NCBI GenBank assembly: GCA_964637365.1
Contig: CAZWWH010000051.1
Span: 1 to 6,632 of the forward strand
Direction: 5' to 3'
Source: Cryptoclostridium sp964637365
GTDB lineage: Bacteria > Bacillota > Dehalobacteriia > UBA7702
Length of the DNA: 6,632 nucleotides
Part shown: in pieces, positions 1 through 6,276 of the stretch
Numbering within the stretch: position 1 is the stretch's first letter
Layout of the letters: each line of letters starts with the position of its first letter
The notes under the pieces: model-generated
Database searches by the model: none
What the model was told of the DNA's origin: nothing
What the model saw: the letters and a program-made list of their open reading frames with translations, nothing else
Made by a program: the position numbers and the translations under genes

Positions 1-56
1 CGTAGCTCCACGCAGCCGGTGTCGATGTTGAATTCACAAGATGTTAGCCGTTTCAT
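1..56 (-). CDS. 5' end of an unidentified gene, truncated by the left window edge
   Basis: An ATG at 56-54 on the minus strand opens a frame of 18 complete codons that runs off the window edge, beginning MKRLTSCEFNIDTGCVEL. A strong Shine-Dalgarno sequence (CGGAGG; GGAGG at 64-68) sits 7 nt upstream, which is why I accept this start. The fragment has two cysteines and no signal peptide. It is too short to assign to a family. It lies 127 bp downstream of the lipoprotein stop on the same strand. That gap contains an unusual leader whose 3' arm overlaps this ribosome binding site, so translational control is possible. It could be the next gene of the lipoprotein transcript or have its own promoter. 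The start is well supported; the function is unknown. Confidence 0.6.
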   Translation of the reverse strand, partial: MKRLTSCEFNIDTGCVEL

Positions 57-65
57 GGCGATGCC

Positions 66-155
66 TCCGTAAAACTGTTTGATTTGTAACCAATCCTGTA
101 CAGCAGTTGCCGTTCATTTTTTGATTACTGTTTTACGGACACCCGGCTAATCAAA
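66..155 (-). promoter_or_regulatory. Candidate pseudoknot or switch leader covering the ribosome binding site of the left-edge gene
   Basis: Reading the minus strand there are four arms in the order A, B, A', B'. A is TTTGATTA (155-148), B is TCCGTAAAAC (139-130), A' is TAATCAAA (127-120) and B' is GTTTTACGGA (75-66). A pairs perfectly with A' over 8 bp and B perfectly with B' over 10 bp. The pairings are interleaved, so they can form either an H-type pseudoknot or two mutually exclusive hairpins. B' includes the first bases of the Shine-Dalgarno region (GGAGG at 64-68), so the B/B' helix would hide it. I do not recognise a known riboswitch class. The arms are seen directly; the regulatory role is inferred. 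Confidence 0.4.
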
Positions 156-183
156 GGGCATCCTTTTTTCATGCTTGGAACTG

Positions 184-747
184 TTAATTTTTGCTGTCCA
201 AGGCTTTTTCGGCAGTGTCTAATAAAGTGTCGATTTTTTCCAATTCGCCGCTGAGGGTGTCGGCTTCTTCTTCGGTGATTTCTTTGGCGTCAAGGGCTGC
301 TTTGGTTTTGGCGCTCAAGGACTCCAAAGTTTCGTCCAAAGCTTCCAATTCGCCGTTAAAAGCAGAACGCTGGGCGTTGGTCAAAGAATCTTTGGCAGAG
401 TCTACACGGCCGGCCAAATCTTGGGCAGCAGTGGTCAATTCATCCAGCTCTTTACCGATCCCTGCGTTTTCCGCTACTTGAGCAGCGGTGCCTTCGGTTC
501 TGTTTTCATCATCACCGTCCACAGCATCTTTTACGCCTTCAGCGCCGTCTTCTACGGCATCCCCAATGGCGTCAGCACCATCTTCTACAGCGTCTCCGGC
601 ATCGTCCACAGCGTTTTCGGCGCCGTTTTCCAAATCATCCACCATTTCTTTGCCGTCATCTACAGCATCATCACCATTATCAGCGGAGCATGCGGCAAAG
701 GCGAAGCAAAGAATCAATGCCATAAGTAGTGCGGTGAATTTTTTCAT
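184..747 (-). CDS. Acidic, alanine-rich repeat lipoprotein of unknown function
   Basis: This 187-residue protein starts with a typical lipoprotein signal peptide: MKK, then a hydrophobic core at about residues 4-18, then the lipobox F-A-A-C with Cys20 as the predicted lipidation site. It should therefore be anchored to the outer face of the cytoplasmic membrane, or to an outer membrane if the host has one. Residues 23-82 are extremely rich in Asp, Glu, Ala, Gly and Val. Near-identical 11-residue units occur at 51-61 and 62-72 (GDAVEDG core), as in amphipathic 11-mer helices. Residues 85-187 are predicted helical or coiled coil and contain no cysteine. The start is fixed by AAGGAGG at 755-761, 7 nt upstream and inside the preceding small gene, whose stop overlaps this ATG. 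I recognise no enzymatic motif. The gene call is firm; the role is unknown. Confidence 0.88.
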   Translation of the reverse strand: MKKFTALLMALILCFAFAACSADNGDDAVDDGKEMVDDLENGAENAVDDAGDAVEDGADAIGDAVEDGAEGVKDAVDGDDENRTEGTAAQVAENAGIGKELDELTTAAQDLAGRVDSAKDSLTNAQRSAFNGELEALDETLESLSAKTKAALDAKEITEEEADTLSGELEKIDTLLDTAEKALDSKN

Positions 748-917
748 GATTTGTCCTCCTTCGTTTCAACAAAATGGGTATGGGGGTGTTCTTTGTCGAA
801 GGAAAGCGGATCGGTACCATGACAAAAGACCTTCATGTGAACCCGCACATAACGGTTGGTTGGATCTTTTTGCCCTTGTCTTTCCGTAACGGCAAAGCAA
901 TTGGGTATACGTTCCAT
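744..917 (-). CDS. Small hypothetical protein (57 aa), overlapping the lipoprotein gene
   Basis: A 57-codon minus-strand frame begins at ATG 917-915 (MERIPNCFAVTERQ...) and ends at TGA 746-744. That stop overlaps the lipoprotein start in the sequence ATGA, a hallmark of translationally coupled genes. A perfect AAGGAGG lies at 927-933, 9 nt before the ATG. The product is hydrophilic, with two cysteines (residues 7 and 32) and a His-rich stretch near residues 44-48 (HPHTH). It has no signal peptide or membrane segment. The frame also encodes the lipoprotein's ribosome binding site in its last codons (AAG GAG GAC). I do not recognise the family. The ribosome binding site and overlap favour a real gene or a coupling leader peptide, but without homologues a chance frame is possible. 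Confidence 0.6.
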   Translation of the reverse strand: MERIPNCFAVTERQGQKDPTNRYVRVHMKVFCHGTDPLSFDKEHPHTHFVETKEDKS

Positions 918-1083
918 CGAATTTTTCCTCCTTTTTTGCCTCTTGGCGTTTTTAGTTTTTCCGAAAGTGTCAAAAGTAACACGGAAAATTTTTCAAAAAT
1001 CCGACTTCTTGTACCTTCTGTCAATATGTTAGTAGGAAAATTTTTTCACGCAAAATTCCTGGCAAAATTTTACAAAAAAGGTC
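918..1083. other. AT-rich divergent intergenic region
   Basis: Apart from the ribosome binding site of the small minus-strand gene (927-933) I see no gene here. On the minus strand two TTGACA hexamers occur, at 968-973 and 1019-1024, but neither has a good -10 at 16-18 bp. A weaker pair, TTGCGT (1048-1053) and TAACAT (1026-1031) with a 16-bp spacer, might be the promoter of the lipoprotein unit. None of these is strong enough to call. Confidence 0.4.
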
Positions 1084-1111
1084 TTGACATCTAAAAAACC
1101 TTTGCTATAAT
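1084..1111 (+). promoter_or_regulatory. Sigma-A/sigma-70 promoter of the marR-ABC operon
   Basis: TTGACA at 1084-1089 and TATAAT at 1106-1111 are both perfect consensus hexamers separated by 16 bp. Transcription should start near 1118, about 50 nt before the regulator's ATG and within the palindrome that begins directly after the -10. Confidence 0.88.
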
Positions 1112-1149
1112 AACTGTTAATGTCCTTAATATTAATATACTTAACAATT
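1112..1149. promoter_or_regulatory. Nested palindrome, probable MarR operator
   Basis: An imperfect 38-bp dyad is centred between 1130 and 1131. The inner core TTAATATTAA (1126-1135) is a perfect 10-bp palindrome. Around the same centre lie outer arms TGTTAA (1115-1120) and TTAACA (1141-1146), plus AA/TT at the extreme ends. TTAA-rich dyads are a common form of MarR-family operator. The site covers the expected transcription start directly downstream of the -10, so a bound repressor would block RNA polymerase. The symmetry is seen directly; binding by the adjacent MarR protein is inferred. Confidence 0.65.
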
Positions 1150-1169
1150 CAAGAGGTTAATATTTTATA

Positions 1170-1640
1170 ATGAACGAGCTGGCACAAAATTTATTCACCG
1201 CAATGCATCGACAAAAAAAGATGTTTCCCAAAATCAAAGGATTAGAACAGCTATCCTTTGGAGACATGGCAGTTTTTGGCGCCATGATGAAAAACCTGAC
1301 GGAGCATCGGGATACAGAAGCGGTACGCATGAATGATCTGCACCGCAATTTATGTATTTCACCTCCGGCCCTGTCCCAGAGCATCAACCGCTTGGAGGAC
1401 AAAGGATTGGTGGAACGAACCTTTTCCAAGGAAAACCGCCGCGCCACCTATGTGGCTTTTACTGAGGAAGGAAAGAAAATTTATCTGAGGGAACGAGAAA
1501 TTATGGAGACCCTCACCCAAAAAATTTTGGAACGCATGGGCGTCGAGGAAGTAAAGGAACTGATACGCCTTACAAACCGCTTTCACGATGTGATGGGAGA
1601 GCTGATTCTGGAACAAAATGCATCTCCTAAAGAGCCTTAA
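1170..1640 (+). CDS. MarR-family winged-helix transcriptional regulator
   Basis: This 156-residue protein has the usual MarR length and architecture. N-terminal and C-terminal helices form the dimer interface, with a central winged helix-turn-helix. The recognition-helix region is at about residues 64-79 (SPPALSQSINRLEDKG), followed by L-V-E-R and the beta wing at about 83-97. That wing includes R90-R91 and ends in the family-typical F-T-E-E-G. Such proteins bind palindromic DNA as dimers and release it on ligand binding or thiol oxidation; one cysteine (C62) is visible. ATG 1170 is the first possible start because an in-frame TAA lies at 1158-1160. The AAGAGG at 1151-1156 is a rather distant 13 nt away. 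It is the first gene of the operon, 59 bp before the ABC genes. It very likely represses its own promoter and so controls the exporter. Confidence 0.93.
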   Translation: MNELAQNLFTAMHRQKKMFPKIKGLEQLSFGDMAVFGAMMKNLTEHRDTEAVRMNDLHRNLCISPPALSQSINRLEDKGLVERTFSKENRRATYVAFTEEGKKIYLREREIMETLTQKILERMGVEEVKELIRLTNRFHDVMGELILEQNASPKEP

Positions 1641-1644
1641 CATA

Positions 1645-1667
1645 TTTTTGGTATCATAGTCCAAAAA
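1645..1667. repeat. 7-bp inverted repeat between marR and the first ABC gene
   Basis: TTTTTGG (1645-1651) and CCAAAAA (1661-1667) are perfect complements around a 9-nt loop. The hairpin is AT-rich and has no T-tract after it, so it is unlikely to be a strong terminator. It could tune regulator-to-pump expression, stabilise the mRNA or be chance. Confidence 0.35.
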
Positions 1668-1699
1668 CAGAGAATCATAAGACAAGGAGAATTTGATAC

Positions 1700-3931
1700 A
1701 TGGCACGACTGATGAAATATCTTAAGCGATCATTCTTCCCCATTGTCGCGGTATTGCTCTTGCTGGTGGTAGAAGCCTATTGTGACTTGGCTTTGCCGCA
1801 ATACACTTCAGATATCGTTAATATCGGTATCCAGCAAGGCGGCATTAAGGACATCGCTCCTGCGGAAATCCGTGTTTCCGAGATGGAAAAACTTTTGTAT
1901 TTTATGGAGGAAGAGGATCAGGAAGCCGTTTTAAGTCATTATGAAACTACCGAAAAAACCGTCGATGGCAAGGACCTTTCTCTTTACCAGCGGAAGGGCG
2001 ATGACAATGACACATTAGAAACGCTCAACAGCTTGTTTGAAGTCCCCATGCTTTTGGTCAACGCCATAGAAAACGGTGTTGACTCTCAAAACAGTGAAGG
2101 AAAAGCGGAAGAAAGCGAAGATTTTGCTATTTTCCAGGAGATGGTACCCCAAGGCGCAGAGGGTGACTTTTTCACCGCCCTCTCCCAAATGCCTCAAGCA
2201 CAACGAGAGGAGCTGCTTTCCTCAATACACGCCGAAGGGGCAAAGCTCCAAGATACCCTGGGAAGCTCCACCCTGCGGCAAATGGACGTCGCCTATGTGC
2301 AGCAGGAATACCAGGCCTGCGGCATTGATACCGATCAACTCCAAACCAATTATATTTGGAGAGCCGGGGCCAAAATGGCGGGCTTTGCTTTGATCATCGC
2401 CGCCACTACGGTACTCATTTCCCTGCTGGCCTCCCGCATTGGCGCCCTCTTTGCCAGAGATGTGCGCCGTGACCTTTACACCAAGGTAGTGGGATTTTCC
2501 CATCGGGAATTCCAGCATTTTTCCACAGCCTCTCTGATTACCCGCTGTACCAATGATATCCAGCAGGTTCTTATGCTGGTTATTATGATGTTGCGTATGG
2601 TGTTTTATGCCCCCATCATTGGAGTTGGCGCCCTCTTTAAGGTGCTCAATACCGCCAGTGGCATGGCTTGGGTCATCGGCATTGCCGTTGGCGCTATTTT
2701 ACTGTTGGTCATCACTTTACTGGTGGCCACCATGCCAAAGTTTAAAGCCTTACAAAAACTGGTGGATAAAGTCAACCTCATCACCAGGGAAATCCTTACC
2801 GGTCTGCCTGTCATTCGGGCCTTTAGCAGAGAACGCCACGAAGAACAACGGTTTGATACGGCAAATGTGGATTTAACCAAGGCAAACCTTTTTGTCAACA
2901 AAGCCATGGCGCTGATGATGCCCACCATGATGCTGATTATGAACGGTGTTTCCGTCCTTATCATCTGGGTTGGCGCTTCCGCCATTGACCAGGGCACTAT
3001 GCAGGTAGGGAGCCTCATGGCCTTTATCCAATACACCATGCAGATTATCATGGCTTTCCTGATGCTCTCCATGATGAGCATCATGCTGCCCCGAGCCATG
3101 GTTTCGGCCAACCGCATTGCCGATGTACTGTCTACGGAAAACTCCGTTAAGGATCCCGAAATACCCAAGCATTTTGACGCGACCATCAAAGGCACTGTAG
3201 AGTTCCGAGATGTTTCCTTCCGCTATCCCGGCGCGGAGGCTGATGTATTAAAGGATATCTCCTTTACAGCCCAAGCCGGGGAAACCACTGCCATTATCGG
3301 CAGCACTGGCAGCGGAAAATCTACTGTGGCCAAATTAATTCCCCGTTTCTTCGATGTGACAAAAGGGGCGATCCTGGTAGACGGTATTGACATTCGGGAC
3401 GTTACCCGTCACGATCTCCGGGATAAAATCGGCTACGTCCCCCAAAAGGCCAATCTCTTTTCCGGTACCATCGCCACGAATATTGCTTACAGCGGCGGCC
3501 AGGATGAAGATGCCGTTCGCCGTGCCGCGGAAATCGCCCAGGCCAAGGATTTCATTGAGGAGAAGGAAGACCGCTACGACAGTGAAGTAGCCCAAGGCGG
3601 CACCAATGTTTCCGGCGGTCAGCGCCAGCGTCTCTCCATTGCCCGAGCCATCGCCAAAAATCCCGAAATCTATATCTTTGACGACAGCTTCTCGGCTTTG
3701 GACTATAAAACCGACGCGACGCTTCGCAAAGCATTGCGGGAAACCATTGAGAACAGCACTGTCTTTATCATCGCCCAGAGGATCAGCACAGTTCTAGACG
3801 CCGACCGTATCGTTGTCTTAGACGATGGCGAAGTAGCGGGCATCGGTACCCACAGCGAGTTGCTGCAAACCTCCGAGGTTTATCGTCAAATCGCTTTATC
3901 CCAATTATCCAAGGAGGAACTCGGCTTATGA
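1700..3931 (+). CDS. Heterodimeric ABC exporter half-transporter, degenerate-site subunit with extracytoplasmic insertion
   Basis: This 743-residue protein fuses a six-helix exporter domain to one nucleotide-binding domain. Membrane segments lie near residues 11-32, 224-248, 297-318, 322-345, 403-428 and 434-463. Residues of about 45-217, between TM1 and TM2, form a hydrophilic acidic insertion predicted to face outside; ordinary half-transporters are about 580-600 residues. ATPase motifs are A-loop Y509, Walker A GSTGSGKST (534-542, K540), Q-loop Q582, signature VSGGQ (637-641) and Walker B ending D661-D662. Asp662 replaces the catalytic Glu and Gln693 replaces the switch His (IIAQR). These are hallmarks of the non-catalytic site in LmrCD, BmrCD or TM287/288-type multidrug exporters. 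AAGGAG (1684-1689) precedes the ATG by 10 nt. The gene ends in an ATGA overlap with its partner. The class is certain; multidrug efflux is inferred and the substrate is unknown. Confidence 0.95.
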   Translation: MARLMKYLKRSFFPIVAVLLLLVVEAYCDLALPQYTSDIVNIGIQQGGIKDIAPAEIRVSEMEKLLYFMEEEDQEAVLSHYETTEKTVDGKDLSLYQRKGDDNDTLETLNSLFEVPMLLVNAIENGVDSQNSEGKAEESEDFAIFQEMVPQGAEGDFFTALSQMPQAQREELLSSIHAEGAKLQDTLGSSTLRQMDVAYVQQEYQACGIDTDQLQTNYIWRAGAKMAGFALIIAATTVLISLLASRIGALFARDVRRDLYTKVVGFSHREFQHFSTASLITRCTNDIQQVLMLVIMMLRMVFYAPIIGVGALFKVLNTASGMAWVIGIAVGAILLLVITLLVATMPKFKALQKLVDKVNLITREILTGLPVIRAFSRERHEEQRFDTANVDLTKANLFVNKAMALMMPTMMLIMNGVSVLIIWVGASAIDQGTMQVGSLMAFIQYTMQIIMAFLMLSMMSIMLPRAMVSANRIADVLSTENSVKDPEIPKHFDATIKGTVEFRDVSFRYPGAEADVLKDISFTAQAGETTAIIGSTGSGKSTVAKLIPRFFDVTKGAILVDGIDIRDVTRHDLRDKIGYVPQKANLFSGTIATNIAYSGGQDEDAVRRAAEIAQAKDFIEEKEDRYDSEVAQGGTNVSGGQRQRLSIARAIAKNPEIYIFDDSFSALDYKTDATLRKALRETIENSTVFIIAQRISTVLDADRIVVLDDGEVAGIGTHSELLQTSEVYRQIALSQLSKEELGL

Positions 3932-5775
3932 GCAATGAACATCAACAAACCCCACGCCGTCGCCGAGGTCTTGGCCATGGCCCCATCGGCGCTGTGGAAA
4001 AACCAAAAGACTTCAAAGGCACCCTTGGAAAAATGTTTCATTACATGGGACGCTATAAATTCGCTGTTCTGCTGGTAGTTATTTTCGCCATTGGCAGTAC
4101 CGTATTCTCCATCATCGGTCCCAAAATTTTAGGGAACGCCACGACAGAACTGTTTAACGGTCTTGTCAGCAAAGTCTCCGGCGGCAGCGGCATTAACTTT
4201 GAAAAAATTGCCAAAATTTTATTATGGCTCATCGGTTTATATGCCGTCAGCTCACTTTTTGCCTTTATCCAAGGTATTATCATGAGCCACGTGACCCAAA
4301 AAACCACCTACCGCCTGCGCCGCGACATGGCCGCTAAAATTAACCATCTACCTATGAGATTTTTTGATGCCAAGCAGCATGGCGAAGTACTGTCCCTGGT
4401 CACCAATGACATTGATACCATTTCCAACGGCCTGAATCAAAGCGCCACCCAGCTCATCACCTCAGTGACCACCATCATCGGGGTACTGGTAATGATGTTT
4501 TCCATTGATTGGATTATCACCCTAGCAGCTCTCCTGGTGCTGCCCATTTCCATGCTGTTCGTTTCCCAAGTAGTAAAACACTCGCAAAAATACTTCAAAG
4601 CACAGCAGGATTATCTGGGCCACGTCAACGGTCAGGTGGAAGAAACCTTTGGCGGCCTCGACGTGGTGCAGTCCTTCAACCATGAAGAAGAAGACTTGGC
4701 GACCTTCAACCAAGCCAACGATACCCTTTACCACGCCGCCTGGAAATCTCAGTTTCTTTCTGGAATGATGCATCCTGTAATGAACTTTGTAGGGAACTTG
4801 GGCTATGTCATGGTGGCGATTCTCGGCGGTTATTTTGCCGTCAACGGCCGTATTACCGTTGGGAATATTCAATCCTTCATTCAATATATGCGCAGCTTTA
4901 CTCAACCTATCGCCCAGATTGCCCAGGTATCCAACATGATTCAATCCATGACCGCGGCGGCGGAACGTGTTTTCGATTTTCTGGAAGCCGAAGAAGAAGT
5001 TCAGACGACCGAGGCCAAAGTGCCTGCTCGCTCAGAAGATGCCCAAGGCCAGGTAACCTTCGACCATGTACGTTTTGGCTACAATGACGACCAGATTATC
5101 ATCAAGGACTTCAGCGCCGAAGTAAAAAAAGGCCAAAAGATCGCCATTGTAGGGCCTACTGGCGCAGGAAAAACCACCCTGGTCAAACTGCTGATGCGGT
5201 TTTACGATGTCAACAGCGGCACTATTACCATCGATGGACGTTCCATCTGCGACTTTGACCGCAGTGATTTGCGGCAGATCTTCGGTATGGTGCTCCAGGA
5301 TACCTGGCTGTTTTCCGGCAGTATCAAAGAGAATATCCGCTATGGCAAACTGGACGCCAGTGACGAAGAGGTGGTAGCTGCTGCCAAAGCCGCGAAGGTT
5401 CACCGTTTCATCACCACGCTGCCTGATGGCTACGACATGGAACTCAATGAGGATGCCACCAACATTTCCCAAGGTCAAAAGCAGCTTTTGACCATTGCCC
5501 GCACGATTTTAGCCGACCCCAAGGTGCTGATTCTCGACGAAGCCACCAGCTCCGTAGATACCCGCACCGAGGAACGGATTCAGGAAGCCATGGACAATTT
5601 GATGCAGGGACGCACCAGCTTTATCATTGCCCACCGTTTGTCCACCATTCGCAATGCCGACTTAATTCTAGTAATGAAGGATGGCGACATCATCGAACAA
5701 GGAAAGCACGAAGAGCTTCTAGCCAACGCCAATGGATTCTATGCTTCCATGTATCAAAGTCAGTTTACGGCCTGA
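3928..5775 (+). CDS. Heterodimeric ABC exporter half-transporter, catalytic-site subunit
   Basis: This 615-residue half-transporter is the partner of the preceding gene. A basic, Gly-rich cytoplasmic tail (RRRRGLGHG at about 10-18) precedes six membrane segments near residues 45-67, 97-119, 175-193, 195-216, 283-305 and 314-336. The ATPase domain has A-loop Y385, Walker A GPTGAGKTT (409-417, K415), Q-loop Q457, Walker B with catalytic E538 (LILDEATSS) and switch H569 (IIAHR). Its signature motif is ISQGQ (513-517), with Gln515 where LSGGQ has Gly. Its own catalytic residues therefore pair with the normal VSGGQ of the partner, while its altered signature completes the degenerate site. The start overlaps the previous stop (ATGA), with AAGGAGG at 3911-3917 10 nt upstream, implying translational coupling and equal expression. 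It probably exports drugs or other amphipathic compounds; the substrate is unknown. Confidence 0.95.
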   Translation: MSNEHQQTPRRRRGLGHGPIGAVEKPKDFKGTLGKMFHYMGRYKFAVLLVVIFAIGSTVFSIIGPKILGNATTELFNGLVSKVSGGSGINFEKIAKILLWLIGLYAVSSLFAFIQGIIMSHVTQKTTYRLRRDMAAKINHLPMRFFDAKQHGEVLSLVTNDIDTISNGLNQSATQLITSVTTIIGVLVMMFSIDWIITLAALLVLPISMLFVSQVVKHSQKYFKAQQDYLGHVNGQVEETFGGLDVVQSFNHEEEDLATFNQANDTLYHAAWKSQFLSGMMHPVMNFVGNLGYVMVAILGGYFAVNGRITVGNIQSFIQYMRSFTQPIAQIAQVSNMIQSMTAAAERVFDFLEAEEEVQTTEAKVPARSEDAQGQVTFDHVRFGYNDDQIIIKDFSAEVKKGQKIAIVGPTGAGKTTLVKLLMRFYDVNSGTITIDGRSICDFDRSDLRQIFGMVLQDTWLFSGSIKENIRYGKLDASDEEVVAAAKAAKVHRFITTLPDGYDMELNEDATNISQGQKQLLTIARTILADPKVLILDEATSSVDTRTEERIQEAMDNLMQGRTSFIIAHRLSTIRNADLILVMKDGDIIEQGKHEELLANANGFYASMYQSQFTA

Positions 5776-5804
5776 AAAGCCGCTTAGTCCCCTATCACCA
5801 TATT

Positions 5805-5835
5805 GGCCGCTCCATATTAGACGTTTGGAGCGGCC
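5805..5835 (+). terminator. Hairpin terminator of the marR-ABC operon
   Basis: GGCCGCTCCA (5805-5814) and TGGAGCGGCC (5826-5835) make a perfect, GC-rich 10-bp stem with an 11-nt loop, 29 bp after the last stop codon. The following sequence (GCTTATTATTTATTG) is T-rich but not a pure T run, so termination may be incomplete or the hairpin may mainly protect the mRNA 3' end. Confidence 0.6.
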
Positions 5836-5951
5836 GCTTATTATTTATTGTTCATATTTCTATACACTAATTTACCCAAAGGAATCACAGGGTTGACGGG
5901 ATGTCCATTTATATTACTTTTTCTCATCAGGAAAAATTTTTTCGCAATTAC

Positions 5952-5980
5952 TTGACAAGATTCATTTCTCGTGCTATATT
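5952..5980 (+). promoter_or_regulatory. Strong extended -10 promoter in the 3' intergenic region
   Basis: TTGACA (5952-5957) is separated by exactly 17 bp from TATATT (5975-5980). The TG of an extended -10 lies at 5972-5973. This is near-consensus for the housekeeping sigma factor and predicts a transcription start near 5987. No credible protein gene follows; the transcript would instead contain the hairpins described next. Confidence 0.7.
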
Positions 5981-6021
5981 CAAGAAAATAAACTTTCATA
6001 AAATTAAATAAACCATAATGG

Positions 6022-6065
6022 AGTGGACCCCAAGCATATTTTGCTTGTCCGGCGCCACTTTTTTT
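6022..6065 (+). terminator. Internal T-tailed hairpin, possible attenuator or early terminator
   Basis: AAGCA (6032-6036) pairs with TGCTT (6042-6046). GGAC (6025-6028) pairs with GTCC (6047-6050) across a CCC bulge. Alternatively, AGTGG (6022-6026) can pair with CCACT (6055-6059). Seven Ts follow at 6059-6065. It lies only about 35-80 nt after the predicted start at 5987, so it could end a short RNA of about 80 nt or act as an attenuator of the longer transcript. Confidence 0.45.
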
Positions 6066-6276
6066 ATTGGTCACATATCTATGGAAATCGCAGTACGGGA
6101 ACTGCCTTTGAGGAAACTCATACAGACCATGCAGCCGTATTGTTTCTTTGGCCGCTTATTATCTGCTCACAGCATTCCTCACTCTTAGGGTTGGCAGGCA
6201 ATGTCATGCATCGCTGAATAGAACGCGGCCCGATGCTGTTGTGCCACCTCCAATGCCAACCCTGCCCGATCAAAAG

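Noticed and set aside
488..889. 133-codon plus-strand frame opposite the lipoprotein gene
   Set aside because: Its Ser/Ala/Pro-rich composition is the mirror of the Asp/Ala/Gly-rich lipoprotein codons on the other strand. It also crosses the strong ribosome binding site and overlap of the minus-strand genes. It is an antisense shadow.
833..1024. 63-codon minus-strand frame overlapping the small gene
   Set aside because: It starts with TTG and has no ribosome binding site. The overlapping frame at 744-917 has ATG, AAGGAGG and the ATGA junction and explains the region better.
968..1024. Two TTGACA hexamers on the minus strand as lipoprotein promoters
   Set aside because: Neither has an acceptable -10 at 16-18 bp (GATTTT and AACGCC are the nearest), so a promoter call is not supported.
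1166..1171. TATAAT overlapping the regulator's start codon
   Set aside because: There is no matching -35 element, and it lies too late to make a leader for the regulator. AT-rich context explains it.
5841..6074. 77-codon minus-strand frame with GTG start
   Set aside because: There is no Shine-Dalgarno sequence, no recognisable domain and no promoter. It lies opposite the well-formed plus-strand promoter and T-tailed hairpin. A real gene cannot be fully excluded, but the support is weak.
5832..6162. GGCCGCTTATTAT present twice (5832-5844 and 6150-6162)
   Set aside because: Only 13 bp are shared and the flanks are unrelated. No mobile-element ends or target duplications accompany the copies, so chance similarity is the simplest explanation.
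6018..6217. Plus-strand frames starting at 6018 (56 codons) and 6023 (64 codons)
   Set aside because: Neither has a ribosome binding site. They overlap in different frames, contain the T-tailed hairpin and have no recognisable protein features. The stem-loop structure explains the segment better.
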